DNA of 64,000 bases from an uncultured Paracoccaceae bacterium. GTDB taxonomy: Bacteria; Pseudomonadota; Alphaproteobacteria; Rhodobacterales; Rhodobacteraceae. This document shows, piece by piece, positions 39,851-48,697 of the stretch; position 1 is the stretch's first letter, and each line of letters opens with the position of its first letter. Both the position numbers and the translations under genes were made by a program. The notes beneath the pieces are model-generated. The model did no database searches. It was not told where the DNA came from and saw only the letters and a list, made by a program, of their open reading frames with translations. The stretch spans positions 95,135 through 159,134 of the forward strand of contig CALMSR010000029.1 in assembly GCA_937872465.1 (NCBI GenBank), in the 5' to 3' direction.

Positions 39851-40922
39851 GCCCGGCCTGGAGCGTGGGCACGTCGAGCGCGCTGAAGCCGTAGTGGCGC
39901 AGCCAGCGCAGGTCGCTCTCGAAGAAGGCACGCAGGTCGGGGATGCCGTATTTCAGCATCGCCAGCCGGTCGATGCCCATGCCGAAGGCGAAGCCCTGCC
40001 AGATCGAAGGGTCGACGCCGGCGGCGGCCAGCACCTTGGGATGCACCATGCCCGAGCCGAGGATCTCCAGCCAGTCGTCGCCCTCGCCGATCTTGAGCTG
40101 GCCGCCCGCCCAGGAGCAGCGGATGTCGACCTCGGCCGAGGGTTCGGTGAAGGGGAAATGCGAGGCGCGGAACTTGAGCTCCACCCCGTCCACCTCGAAG
40201 AAGGCGCGGCAGAATTCCTCCAGCACCCATTTGAGGTTGGCCATGGAGATGTCGCGGTCGATGGCGAGCCCCTCGACCTGGTGGAACATCGGCGTATGGG
40301 TCTGGTCGTAGTCGGCGCGGTAGACGCGGCCGGGCGCGATCACCCGGCAGGGCACGCCGGAATCCTGCATGTGGCGGATCTGGACCGGCGAGGTATGGGT
40401 CCGGAGCACATGCGGCGGGCGGTTGTCGCCCTCGGCGCGGGCCATGTAGAAGGTGTCCATGGTCTGGCGCGCGGGATGCTCGGGCGGGATGTTGAGCGCG
40501 TCGAAATTGTACCAGTCGCTCTCGACCTGCGGCCCCTCGGCGACGCTGAAGCCGAGATCGGCGAAGATCGCGGAGATCTCCTCCATCGCCTGGCTGACCG
40601 GGTGGATCGTGCCCTGCGGCAGCGGGCGGGGGTCGAGGGTGATGTCCGACCATTGGCCGGCGACGCGGGAACCGAGCGCGGCATCGGCGAGGCGCGCCCG
40701 CGCCTCGGCCAGCGCCGCGGCGATCTCGTCCTTGAGCGCGTTGAGCGCGGGGCCGGCGGTCTGGCGCTCCTCGGGCGTCATGGCGCCGAGCCCGCGCATG
40801 CGCTGCGAGACCTCGCCCTTCTTGCCCAGGGCCGCCAGCCGCACCCCTTCGAGCGCCGCCTCGTCGCCGGCGTCGGCGATGGCGGTCAGGTATTTCTCGC
40901 GAAGGTCGGTGCTGTCGTCCAT
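39840..40922 (-). CDS. pheS: phenylalanyl-tRNA synthetase alpha subunit
   Basis: The 360-residue catalytic subunit of the class II alpha2-beta2 enzyme. The coiled-coil N-terminus, [19 protein letters not shown], motif 2 ([13 protein letters not shown]) and motif 3 ([18 protein letters not shown]) are visible. The beta subunit gene pheT usually follows, but here the next gene is a convergent LysR regulator that overlaps the pheS end, so pheT must lie elsewhere. The intact rpmI and rplT, its usual upstream neighbours, are about 3 kb away. Confidence 0.96.
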   Translation of the reverse strand: MDDSTDLREKYLTAIADAGDEAALEGVRLAALGKKGEVSQRMRGLGAMTPEERQTAGPALNALKDEIAAALAEARARLADAALGSRVAGQWSDITLDPRPLPQGTIHPVSQAMEEISAIFADLGFSVAEGPQVESDWYNFDALNIPPEHPARQTMDTFYMARAEGDNRPPHVLRTHTSPVQIRHMQDSGVPCRVIAPGRVYRADYDQTHTPMFHQVEGLAIDRDISMANLKWVLEEFCRAFFEVDGVELKFRASHFPFTEPSAEVDIRCSWAGGQLKIGEGDDWLEILGSGMVHPKVLAAAGVDPSIWQGFAFGMGIDRLAMLKYGIPDLRAFFESDLRWLRHYGFSALDVPTLQAGLSR

Positions 40923-40965
40923 GGCTTGGACGCCTAACCGCCGAGACCGCGGATTTCAAGCCGGC

Positions 40966-41793
40966 TCAGCGTGCGGTGGCGATCATCTCCAGGGGCGCGA
41001 ACAGGCGCTGCTCCAGGCAGGCGGCGAGCCGGCCCATCTTCTCGCCGGCGCTCGGCCCCATCAGCACGTGCAGCCCGAGCCGGGGCGGACCCTCGGCGGC
41101 GGTCCTGGCGCGCATTCGGGCGCCGATCTCGAGGACGAAGTCGGTGCGGTCGCGCTCTTCGCCGAGATCGAAACCCGCCTCGGCGAGCAGGGAGCGGTAG
41201 GTGTCGGGGGTCTCGACGAAGCTCGTCGCCATGGTGTCGGCCCAGGGGAGCGGCAGCGGCAGCGGACCCTCGCCCGTGCGCATCACCTCGTAGACCGCGA
41301 AGGTCCCGCCCGGTTGCAGCACCCGGCGCACCTCCGCGAAGAGGCGCGCCTTGTCGGCGATGTTCATGCCGACATGCATCAGCGTCGCGGCGTCGAAGCT
41401 CGTGTCCCCGAAGGGCAGGTTGAGCGCGCTGCCGACCACGAAGGTTGCGCGGCCGGCGAGCCCGAGCCGTGCCGTCAGCACGTTCGACACCTCGACGAAG
41501 TCCGGGGTGATGTCGACGCCGGTGACCGTGCAGCCGTAGACCTCGGCGAAGTGGCGGGCCGGGCCGCCGACGCCCGATCCGACGTCGAGGATGCGGGTGC
41601 CGGGAGCGAAGGCGAGCCGCCGGGCGAAGTCCAGCGTCTGCGGGAGCCAGCCGAGGTGGAACTCGTCGATCGGGGCGAGATCTGCCGTGGTCAGTGCATC
41701 GAGGTCGCGGCCGGCATCGCGCAGCGCCGCGAGCACGGTACCGGTGAGGTCGGAATGGGCGTAGTGCTGCGCGACCTCGCCTTCGGTATCCAT
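40966..41793 (-). CDS. class I SAM-dependent methyltransferase
   Basis: A 275-residue methyltransferase with motif I ILDVGSGVGGPARHFAE near residues 68-84, an acidic GVDITPD loop, and the core LPFGDTSFDAATLMHVGMNI. The overall pattern resembles small-molecule methyltransferases such as sarcosine/dimethylglycine or UbiE/MPBQ types, but the substrate is not clear. The start at 41793 skips a 28-residue Pro/Gly-rich extension. It lies between pheS and an SDR gene on the same strand. Confidence 0.83.
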   Translation of the reverse strand: MDTEGEVAQHYAHSDLTGTVLAALRDAGRDLDALTTADLAPIDEFHLGWLPQTLDFARRLAFAPGTRILDVGSGVGGPARHFAEVYGCTVTGVDITPDFVEVSNVLTARLGLAGRATFVVGSALNLPFGDTSFDAATLMHVGMNIADKARLFAEVRRVLQPGGTFAVYEVMRTGEGPLPLPLPWADTMATSFVETPDTYRSLLAEAGFDLGEERDRTDFVLEIGARMRARTAAEGPPRLGLHVLMGPSAGEKMGRLAACLEQRLFAPLEMIATAR

Positions 41794-41890
41794 GATGTCT
41801 TCCCCAGGAGCCCGTGGAATTGCAGCGCGGCATCCCGAGGCACCAGGCGGGAGCGGCGGATCCTGTCCGGGCGGCAACGCGGCCCCGCGC

Positions 41891-42667
41891 TCACGCCTTC
41901 CAGGGCAGGCCGCCGGCGAAGCTCTTGTAGCTTACCGCCGCGGCATAGCCGGCGTCGACGGGCAGGGTGACGCCGGTGATCGCCGCCGCCGCATCGGAGC
42001 AGAGGAAGGCCACCACGTCGGCGATGTGGCGCGGCATCACCAGCATGTCGAGCGCCCCGGAGGCGCGGATCACCGCCGGGTCGCGCTCGCCGGCGTCGAT
42101 GCGCGCCTGCATCGCCGGGGTGATCACATAGGTCGGTGCCACGGCGTTCACCCGCACCCCGTGCCGGCCGAGCTCGACCGAGAGGATCTGGGTCAGCCGC
42201 AGGATCGCGGTCTTGGAAGGGCCGTAGGCCGGCAGCGGCAGCGCCGAGAAGGAATTGACCGAGCCGATCGTCACGATCGCGCCGCGGCCCGCCGCGCGCA
42301 TCTGCCGCCCGAAGGCGCGGCAGCTCGAGACCGTGCCGCGGTAGTTCACCGCCCAGACCCGGTCGTGGATGTCCATGTCCTCGTCCATGACCGTCGCCAC
42401 GGTCTCGAGGATGCCGGCGGAGGTCACGAGGATGTCGGGGGCGCCGGTGTCGCCCTCGATGCGCTCGGCGACGGCGAGAAGCGCCGCCTCGTCGGTCACG
42501 TCGACGCCCGCGGATCGTGCCCCGTCGCCGATGTCCCCGGCCACATCGGCGGCGCGGGCGGCATTGGCGTCGAGGATCCAGACCCGCGCGCCCTCGGCGG
42601 CGAAGCGCCGCGCGCAGGCCTCGCCGAGGCCGCTGGCCCCGCCCGTGATCACCGCCGTCCTAGTCAT
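41891..42667 (-). CDS. short-chain dehydrogenase/reductase
   Basis: A 258-residue classical SDR. The NAD(P) motif TGGASGLG is at residues 8-15; the catalytic Ser is in [20 protein letters not shown], which also contains the YxxxK pair. It ends with [13 protein letters not shown]. Such enzymes oxidise or reduce many alcohols; the substrate here is unknown. Upstream (42668-43018) is the rpmI/rplT remnant. Confidence 0.88.
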   Translation of the reverse strand: MTRTAVITGGASGLGEACARRFAAEGARVWILDANAARAADVAGDIGDGARSAGVDVTDEAALLAVAERIEGDTGAPDILVTSAGILETVATVMDEDMDIHDRVWAVNYRGTVSSCRAFGRQMRAAGRGAIVTIGSVNSFSALPLPAYGPSKTAILRLTQILSVELGRHGVRVNAVAPTYVITPAMQARIDAGERDPAVIRASGALDMLVMPRHIADVVAFLCSDAAAAITGVTLPVDAGYAAAVSYKSFAGGLPWKA

Positions 42668-42785
42668 TTCCGCCTCCGCTGCCGCCCGGCCGCGAGCCTA
42701 GCGCCGGCGCGGGCCCGCGTCATCCCGCAGAAACGCCGCCGGGATGCCCGGCGGCGGTGATGGCGTGCGGGCGTCAGGCGACGTC

Positions 42786-43000
42786 GATCAGGCGAACGCC
42801 GCTTTGGCCTGGTCGACGATGGCGCCGAAGGCTTCGGGCTCGTGACGATCGCCCCGCCCGGTGCCGAGAGCGTGTTGGCGCCGCGGGCGTTGCGGATGAA
42901 CCTCGTGGTCCGCTTGATCATGCCGTGCCGCCTGCCCGCCTGGGAGGCGACGATCCGGCCGTCGGCCGTCACCTTGAAGCGCTTCTTGGCGCTCGCCTTG
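42786..43000 (-). pseudogene. chimeric remnant of rpmI fused to the rplT 3' end
   Basis: Read on the minus strand, 43000-42843 closely matches intact rpmI (44507-44350) from about codon 9 onward: [18 protein letters not shown], then [14 protein letters not shown]. At 42843/42842 it switches to the last 18 codons of rplT ([17 protein letters not shown] and stop, matching 44004-43949 with one Ala-to-Phe change). The rpmI start, its first codons, the spacer and most of rplT are missing. It is clearly a collapsed duplicate and cannot make either protein. Confidence 0.9.
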
Positions 43001-43018
43001 GGCCCAACCTCAATCTGG

Positions 43019-43783
43019 TCATCCGTCTGTGGCTCTGTCGCCCCTGGTCCTGTGGTATGGACTTACTCGGTCGAGCGTCTTGCAGCCAAACTCGGAGCCG
43101 CCCCTACAAGCCTGTCCGAGCAGCGTCTCCGCATTCTTACGATTCGAAGGCACGCCGCCCCCACCCTGCCACGCCAGGTAACCAAGACTTGCGCACCCGT
43201 CTGCCGATCCTTGCTCGCAGGCCTCGCGGAACCGCGAAGCGGCGCTCGCAAGAGCTTTGGAAGCGGAACCGATCTGGGACCGTCGAAACATTTCAAGTAG
43301 ATTCTCGCAAGCGAACTCGAATCCATCCCCACATGCACTGCCAAGAAGTGCCTCTGCTTCGACCAGATCCTGTGGAAGCCCTAGTTCACCTCTCCAATTG
43401 CTCCACCCAAGGTTGGCACACCCGTAAGGTGATCCGAGGTCGCAGGATTTGGTGAACAGTGCCACGACCTTTGCAGTATCTTGGGGCGTGTCCGGAGTTC
43501 CTTCCAAATAGAGGAGCGCAAGATCATTGCAACCGTCGGCGTGATTGGCCTCGCAGATGCGGCTCAGGATGCTGCCCGCAAGCGCCTGATCACGGCCTGG
43601 ATCGCGTTGCGCTGCATCGGCCACCTGGTAACAAGCGTCCAAGTCCCCGGCCTCGCAGGCGGCCCTGTCAGCCTCCGAAGCGACCTCGGAGTGTACTGTT
43701 CCCGAAAGGCCGGTTAGCCAAGTTAGCAAGAAGAGAGAGAAGAAGCTTACTCGCCAAAACGGAGTCCTCACACGATCGCCCAC
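43019..43783 (-). CDS. secreted Sel1-repeat, cysteine-rich protein
   Basis: A protein of about 254 residues with a signal peptide ([18 protein letters not shown]) and a run of Sel1-like repeats, each with paired cysteines ([89 protein letters not shown]). This is the helical, disulfide-bonded Hcp-like layout. The gene and its 5' flank are visibly less GC-rich than neighbours. GTG 43783 has GGAGG six bases upstream; GTG 43789 and 43771 are alternatives. It lies exactly between intact rplT and the rpmI/rplT remnant, suggesting import. Confidence 0.8.
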   Translation of the reverse strand: MGDRVRTPFWRVSFFSLFLLTWLTGLSGTVHSEVASEADRAACEAGDLDACYQVADAAQRDPGRDQALAGSILSRICEANHADGCNDLALLYLEGTPDTPQDTAKVVALFTKSCDLGSPYGCANLGWSNWRGELGLPQDLVEAEALLGSACGDGFEFACENLLEMFRRSQIGSASKALASAASRFREACEQGSADGCASLGYLAWQGGGGVPSNRKNAETLLGQACRGGSEFGCKTLDRVSPYHRTRGDRATDG

Positions 43784-43948
43784 TCCCACCCTCCACCTAC
43801 CTATAGCGTTTGAGCGGCTCCACCTGACGAAAATGGTGCGTGCCGTGTATCAGTTCTACAGAAGGCAAGAACCATATCAAGTTACATTCAGCGACACGGT
43901 TGACACGCCGCTGAAAGTAGCAATGACGGGGAAGCGCCGGGGCGGCGA

Positions 43949-44311
43949 TCAGGCGAGGGCGGCCTTGGCCTGGTCGACGATGGCGCCGAAGGCTTCGGGC
44001 TCGCGCACCGCGAGATCGGCGAGGACCTTGCGGTCCACCTCGATCCCGGCGCGGTCGAGGCCGTTGATGAAGCGCGAATAGGTCAGATCGGCGTCATGGG
44101 CGCGCACGCCGGCGTTGATGCGCTGGATCCAGAGCGCGCGGAAGGTGCGCTTGCGCGCCTTGCGGTCGCGCGTGGCGTATTCCATCGCCCGGTCGACCGC
44201 CTGGGTGGCGGTGCGGAAATTGGTCGAGCGGGCGCCGTAATAGCCCTTGGCGGCCTTGACGACCTTGCGGTGGCGGGCGTGGGAGGCCGGGCCTCCTTTG
44301 ACACGGGACAT
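43949..44311 (-). CDS. rplT: 50S ribosomal protein L20
   Basis: The 120-residue L20 is complete: [19 protein letters not shown], the [20 protein letters not shown] helix, then [16 protein letters not shown]. It follows rpmI by 15 bases in the usual rpmI-rplT order. Normally pheS is next; here about 3 kb of other genes intervene. Confidence 0.97.
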   Translation of the reverse strand: MSRVKGGPASHARHRKVVKAAKGYYGARSTNFRTATQAVDRAMEYATRDRKARKRTFRALWIQRINAGVRAHDADLTYSRFINGLDRAGIEVDRKVLADLAVREPEAFGAIVDQAKAALA

Positions 44312-44326
44312 CTGCGTTCCTCCGGA

Positions 44327-44527
44327 TCAGCGGTGATAGGGCATGTAGGTCTTGACGATCTTCTCGTCCGGCGCCGAGAGCACCGTGGTGCCGCGGGCGT
44401 TGCGGATGAATTTCGTGGTCCGCTTGATCATGCCGTGCCGCTTGCCGGCCTGGGAGGCGACGATCCGGCCGTTGGCCGTCACCTTGAAGCGCTTCTTGGC
44501 GCTCGCCTTGGTCTTCATCTTGGGCAT
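44327..44527 (-). CDS. rpmI: 50S ribosomal protein L35
   Basis: The 66-residue L35 has the full [17 protein letters not shown] start and the [16 protein letters not shown] block. It is the intact parent of the remnant at 42843-43000. infC, often upstream, is absent; the preceding 470 bases are a repeat and non-coding DNA, so the promoter must lie there. Confidence 0.97.
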   Translation of the reverse strand: MPKMKTKASAKKRFKVTANGRIVASQAGKRHGMIKRTTKFIRNARGTTVLSAPDEKIVKTYMPYHR

Positions 44528-44769
44528 TTCCGTCTCCTCGGTCGGATGTGGTTCGGACGCGCCGAGGCAGCCCTTTTCGCCGGGCGCGTCGAGAAGGCGG
44601 GCTTATAGGCGGGGGCGCCGGGGCGGTCAAGCGCATCCGCCCGGCCGGGCCGCAGGCCCTGCGGGCGCGCCGGCCTGGTGCCGCGCTCGGCGGAGCGGAG
44701 GTGCAGGGAACCGCATGGTGGCGATCGGCGATGGGGATCCGGCGGCCGCTGCTACCGGCGCCTGCCGGG
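44528..44769. other. intergenic DNA upstream of rpmI
   Basis: GC-rich and without a convincing frame. It should contain the rpmI-rplT promoter, but I cannot point to clear -35/-10 elements. The family A repeat follows at 44770. Confidence 0.4.
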
Positions 44770-44970
44770 TGTCCCCGGCCCAGCCGGGGGACGGGACGCT
44801 TTGCGCACCGTCCACGGCCCTTCCGTCCCGATCCCCGACCGGCGGGACGGTCGCCGGTCCCTCGCCCCGCGGCTTGCGCCTCCGGGCGACCGGATCGGCC
44901 GAGGCGCCACCGGTGCCTCGCCCATTCGGTCCGGGGGAACGTACTGCGGGCCGCGGCCTTCGTTCTTTCC
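44770..44970 (-). repeat. family A intergenic repeat, copy A4 (truncated)
   Basis: Read leftward it begins GGAAAGAACGAAGGCCGCGGCC and keeps the internal region seen in A1 and A3 (CGGTCGCCCGGAGGCGC and GACGGTGCGC). It lacks the last hairpin (GCCCGATCG/CGATCGGGC) through a second clean deletion. It starts 29 bases after the pyk stop codon. Confidence 0.75.
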
Positions 44971-44998
44971 AGGGGCTCGGGCTTCGGGGCCGGTGGGG

Positions 44999-46456
44999 TC
45001 AGTCCTCCCCGCCGCCGGCGTAGATCTTCTTCTCGTCGCAGGGGGCCACGCGCAGGATGTTCGTCGAGCCCGGCTGGCCGAAGGGGATGCCGGCGGTGAC
45101 GATGATGCGGTCGGCGTCGGTCGCGAAACCGTGCTCGCGCGCCGCCCGGGCGGCGTTCACCACCGCCAGCTTGAAGCGGTCGACCTCGGCGGTGACCACG
45201 CAATGCAGGCCCCAGCTCAGCGCCATCCGGCGGGCGGTGCTCACCAGCGGCGTCAGGGCGATGATCGGCACCTTCGGTCGCTCGCGCGCCGCGAGGAGCG
45301 CGGTGGTCCCGGAATGCGAGAAGCAGCAGATCGCCTTGACGTTGGTGGTCTCGGCCACTTCCCGCGCCGCGACGGTGATCGCGTCGGCGACGCTGTGGCG
45401 GCTCGGCGTGCGGGCCGATTCGATGACCTGGCGGTAGACCTCGTCGCTCTCCACCGAGACGGCGACGTCGTTCATGGTGGTGACCGCCTCGACCGGGAAG
45501 TCGCCGGCCGCGGATTCCGCCGAGAGCATCACCGCGTCCGCTCCCTCGTAGATCGCGGTCGCGACGTCGGAGACCTCGGCGCGGGTCGGCACCGGGGCAG
45601 TGATCATGCTCTCCAGCATCTGGGTCGCCACGATGACCGGCTTGCCGGCGTTGCGGCAGGCACGGGTCAGGCGCTTCTGGATCGGCGGCAGCGAGGTCAC
45701 CGGCAGCTCGACCCCCAGATCCCCGCGGGCGACCATGATGCCGTCGGAAGCCTCGAGGATCTCGGTGAAGGCCGTGACCGCGGCGGGCTTCTCGATCTTC
45801 GACATGATCGCGGCGCGGCCGTCGGCGAGTTCGCGGGCCTCGAAGACGTCCTGGGCGCGCTGGACGAAGCTGAGCGCCAGCCAGTCGACCCCGAGGTCGC
45901 AGACGAATTCGAGGTCGCTGCGATCCTTTTTCGACAATGCCGCCAGCGGCAGCACCACGTCCGGCACGTTGATGCCCTTGCGGTTCGAGATCTCGCCGCC
46001 GACCTCGACCACCGTATCGGCGTGATCGGGCGAGACCTCCGTCACCCGCACGCGGATCTTGCCGTCGTTGACCAGGAGGGTCGCGCCCTCGCGCAGGGCC
46101 GCGAAGATCTCCGGATGCGGCAGGCAGACCCGGGTCGCGTCACCGGAGGTCGGGTCGAGGTCGAAGCGGAACTTCGATCCGGCCTCGAGCGTCTCGGGGC
46201 CGTTCGCGAAGACCCCGCAGCGCAGCTTGGGCCCCTGAAGGTCGGCGAGGATGCCGATCGGGCGGCCGATCTCAGCCTCCACCTCGCGGATGGCGCCGTG
46301 CCGCCGGGCGATGTCGTCCTGGGTGCCGTGGCTCATGTTCAGCCGGAACACGTCGGCGCCAGCGATATAGAGGGCGCGGATCATCTCGGCGCTGTCCGAA
46401 GCCGGACCGAGGGTTGCGACGATCTTCACGTTGCGCTGACGGCGGAGCTGAGTCAT
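44999..46456 (-). CDS. pyk: pyruvate kinase
   Basis: The 485-residue enzyme makes pyruvate and ATP from phosphoenolpyruvate. Key blocks: VKIVATLGPASDS (10-22), RLNMSHG, the catalytic SKIEKPAAV and MVARGDLGVELP, and VATQMLESM. The C-terminal allosteric domain ends in GQPGSTNILRV. It is divergent from the amidohydrolase at 46608, with 151 bases between that contain a dyad. Confidence 0.96.
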   Translation of the reverse strand: MTQLRRQRNVKIVATLGPASDSAEMIRALYIAGADVFRLNMSHGTQDDIARRHGAIREVEAEIGRPIGILADLQGPKLRCGVFANGPETLEAGSKFRFDLDPTSGDATRVCLPHPEIFAALREGATLLVNDGKIRVRVTEVSPDHADTVVEVGGEISNRKGINVPDVVLPLAALSKKDRSDLEFVCDLGVDWLALSFVQRAQDVFEARELADGRAAIMSKIEKPAAVTAFTEILEASDGIMVARGDLGVELPVTSLPPIQKRLTRACRNAGKPVIVATQMLESMITAPVPTRAEVSDVATAIYEGADAVMLSAESAAGDFPVEAVTTMNDVAVSVESDEVYRQVIESARTPSRHSVADAITVAAREVAETTNVKAICCFSHSGTTALLAARERPKVPIIALTPLVSTARRMALSWGLHCVVTAEVDRFKLAVVNAARAAREHGFATDADRIIVTAGIPFGQPGSTNILRVAPCDEKKIYAGGGED

Positions 46457-46490
46457 CTGGAGCCAATCCTTTGCGGGTCGGCCCGCTTAT

Positions 46491-46506
46491 ACCGAAACGG
46501 TTCGGT
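46491..46506. promoter_or_regulatory. dyad upstream of pyk
   Basis: ACCGAA-ACGG-TTCGGT is a perfect inverted repeat 34 bases upstream of the pyk start and about 100 bases upstream of the divergent gene. It is a reasonable repressor site in a locally AT-richer stretch; the binding protein is unknown. Confidence 0.4.
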
Positions 46507-46607
46507 GATGAAACGAAAAACCCCGAACCGGAGCACCGGATTCCGCGCATCCCTCGCTGGCCTCCGCCAGGCTGCCCGCATAGTGTGCAGCGCAACTCGA
46601 ACCTCGG

Positions 46608-47381
46608 ATGATGCCCATGACCGGCCCGGCTGCCTATGAACGCGTGAACGTCGACGGATTGGCGGGGATGCTGATCCTCTGCGATCATGCGACCAACGCA
46701 GTGCCGGAGGCGGTGAACGGCGGCTGCCTGGGGCTTTCCGATTCGGAGATGGCCCGGCACATCGCCTATGACCTCGGGGCGCGCGGGGTCACGATGGCCC
46801 TGGCGGAGATGCTGGACGCGCCGGCGGTGTTGTCGCGCTTCTCGCGGCTGGTGATCGATCCCAACCGCGGCGAGGACGATCCGACGCTGGTGATGCAGAT
46901 CTACGACGGCACGATCGTTCCGGCCAACCGCGGCATCGGGGCGCAGGAGGTGCGCCGCAGGCTCGTGGCCTATCACCGCCCCTATCACGTGGCGATCGAC
47001 GCCCAGATCGGGCAGATGATCGATGCCGGGCATGCGCCGGCGCTGATCGCGATCCATTCCTACACGCCGCGGCTCGTGGGCCGTCCGCCCCGCCCCTGGC
47101 AGATCGGCGTGCTCTGGCATCACGACGGCCGCATCGCCCGCCCGCTGCTGGCGCGGCTGCGGGCGGAGCCCGATCTGGTGGTGGGCGAGAACCAGCCCTA
47201 TTCTGGCCAGCTCGAAGGTGACACGCTGAGCCGGCACGGTACCAAGCGCGGGCTGCGGCACGTGCTGATCGAGCTGCGCCACGACGAGATCGAGACCGAG
47301 GCCGGCCAGCGCGCCTGGGCGGCGCGGCTCGCCCCGATCCTCGCCGAGGTGGTCGAGCGGACCGTGGCGGAGGCGCTTTAG
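46608..47381 (+). CDS. N-formylglutamate amidohydrolase family protein
   Basis: A 257-residue zinc hydrolase-like protein of the FGase family: LILCDHATNAVPE near residues 22-34, SRLVIDPNRGEDDPTLV, IAIHSYTPRLVGRPRPW-type block and DTLSRHGTKRGLRHVLIELR. N-formylglutamate amidohydrolase ends one branch of histidine breakdown, but no hut genes are nearby and many family members have other or unknown roles. Met4 (46617) is an equally good start. Confidence 0.87.
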   Translation: MMPMTGPAAYERVNVDGLAGMLILCDHATNAVPEAVNGGCLGLSDSEMARHIAYDLGARGVTMALAEMLDAPAVLSRFSRLVIDPNRGEDDPTLVMQIYDGTIVPANRGIGAQEVRRRLVAYHRPYHVAIDAQIGQMIDAGHAPALIAIHSYTPRLVGRPPRPWQIGVLWHHDGRIARPLLARLRAEPDLVVGENQPYSGQLEGDTLSRHGTKRGLRHVLIELRHDEIETEAGQRAWAARLAPILAEVVERTVAEAL

Positions 47382-47545
47382 GCGGATCGTCGCTGGGCGT
47401 CGTGGAGTGGGGCGCCGACGTTTCCAGGCCCGGCCCGGAGTCGCGCGGGACCTTGCCTGTCGCCCCGATCCGGCCCACCTTCGAGGGTGAGACGACGGCC
47501 CGCGCGCCGGGCCGCGGGAGCGCCGGAACCGGAGGAGGGTTCACG

Positions 47546-47842
47546 ATGGATGACGGGACACGGATCGAACTGGAGGCGGCCGCCTTTCGCGCGTTGCGCG
47601 ACCATCTGCGCGCCCGGACGGACGTGCAGAACATCGACCTGATGAACCTGGCCGGCTTTTGCCGGAACTGTCTCAGCCGCTGGTATCAGGAGGCCGCCGC
47701 CGACCGCGACATCGCCATGAGCAAGGAAGAGGCGCGCGAGCTCTTCTACGGCATGCCCTATTCGGAATGGACCACGCGCTACCGCACAGAGGCGAGCCCC
47801 GAGGCGCTGGCGAAGTTCGACCCCTCCGAGCTCGGGCGATAG
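47546..47842 (+). CDS. DUF1244 family protein
   Basis: A 98-residue helical protein with the conserved NIDLMNLAGFCRNCLSRWYQ and GMPYSEWTTRYR blocks of DUF1244, a family of unknown function widespread in proteobacteria. The two cysteines of FCRNC could bind a metal or react, but that is speculation. The start at 47546 follows a strong GGAGGAGGG and excludes a 48-codon non-family extension. Confidence 0.87.
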   Translation: MDDGTRIELEAAAFRALRDHLRARTDVQNIDLMNLAGFCRNCLSRWYQEAAADRDIAMSKEEARELFYGMPYSEWTTRYRTEASPEALAKFDPSELGR

Positions 47843-47907
47843 GTCGCCGGCGCCGGGAAGGGTCTGTTCTGATCCTCGGGCGGTCGCCATGTGGCGCCAG
47901 CCGTCCT

Positions 47908-48022
47908 GTGGCTCGCGCCTCCGGGCGATCTAACCGACCGTCCCGCCACAAAATGAGGGCAGCGCCCGCCTTGGGCGGGGCAGGCGCTGCCCGGCGGTGC
48001 CCGGCGGGCGGGATGGTGACGC
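47908..48022 (-). repeat. family B repeat copy B4 fused to a piece of family A
   Basis: Bases 47936-48022 match family B in reverse (CATCCCGCCCGCCGGGC, then GGCAGCGCCTGCC and GGCGGGCGCTGCCCTC). The adjoining 47908-47934 (GTGGCTCGCGCCTCCGGGCG) matches the internal part of family A copies A3 and A4. It sits between the convergent DUF1244 and TlpA-like genes. Confidence 0.7.
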
Positions 48023-48085
48023 TAGGCGCGCCCGGAACTGGAGCAATGAGGTCGCGGTGCCGAATGCTGCTGTCCTGCAGTGAGG

Positions 48086-48670
48086 TCAGTCGAGGCCGGC
48101 GAGATAGCTCACGATCGCTCGCGCGCTCGCCGCGTCCCAGTCGGCGCCGCCCATCAGCCGGCCGATCTCGGCGCCGTCGCGGTCGAGGATCACCGTCACG
48201 GGCAGGCCCGGCACGTTCATCGCCGCGGCGAGCGCGCCCTTCGGGTCGAGATGGGTGGCGAGCACGGTCACGCCGACCTCGGCGTTGAAGTCCTCGATCG
48301 CCTCGAGGCTGTTGCGGCCGGTGGCGATGGCGATCACCTCGAAATCCGGGCCGCCCAGGTCGCGCTCGAGCGCGTCGAGCGCGGGCTTCTCGATGCGGCA
48401 GGGCGCGCACCAGGTGGCCCAGAAATTCACCAGCCGGATCCGCCCGTCGCTGTCGGCGAGCGACATCTCCGCGCCCTCGGGGTCGGTGAAGACGGTGTCC
48501 GGCGCCGGGATCGCGGCCTCGTGCACCACGAGCTTGCGCATGTCGCCTTCGCGCAGCGCCATCACCTCGGCGCGCTCGGCCTCGGTCAGCGGCCGGGCCA
48601 GCGCGGGATTTGCGAAGGCCGCGAACGCGGTGTAGACGAGGGCCGGGATCAGGGCGGGCAGGCGCGTCAT
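48086..48670 (-). CDS. TlpA-like periplasmic thioredoxin-fold protein
   Basis: A 194-residue protein with a signal peptide or anchor (residues 1-25, cleavage possible after ALA) and a thioredoxin fold: redox motif WATWCAPC with cysteines near 88 and 91, and the cis-proline block [14 protein letters not shown]. Proteins of this type reduce apo-cytochrome c or copper-site cysteines in the periplasm. The start at 48670 leaves 27 bases to the divergent argH start. Confidence 0.9.
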   Translation of the reverse strand: MTRLPALIPALVYTAFAAFANPALARPLTEAERAEVMALREGDMRKLVVHEAAIPAPDTVFTDPEGAEMSLADSDGRIRLVNFWATWCAPCRIEKPALDALERDLGGPDFEVIAIATGRNSLEAIEDFNAEVGVTVLATHLDPKGALAAAMNVPGLPVTVILDRDGAEIGRLMGGADWDAASARAIVSYLAGLD

Positions 48671-48697
48671 GGCAATTCCCCGGGGCAGGACAGGCGG

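Noticed and set aside
42664..42972. Leftward 102-codon frame reading as a partial L35
   Set aside because: Lacks the L35 start codons and runs out of frame into unrelated sequence; treated as the rpmI/rplT remnant.
44770..44970. Family A repeat considered as a structured small RNA gene or riboswitch for rpmI
   Set aside because: It is placed 3' of pyk, and the same unit lies 3' of unrelated genes, so a gene-specific switch is unlikely.
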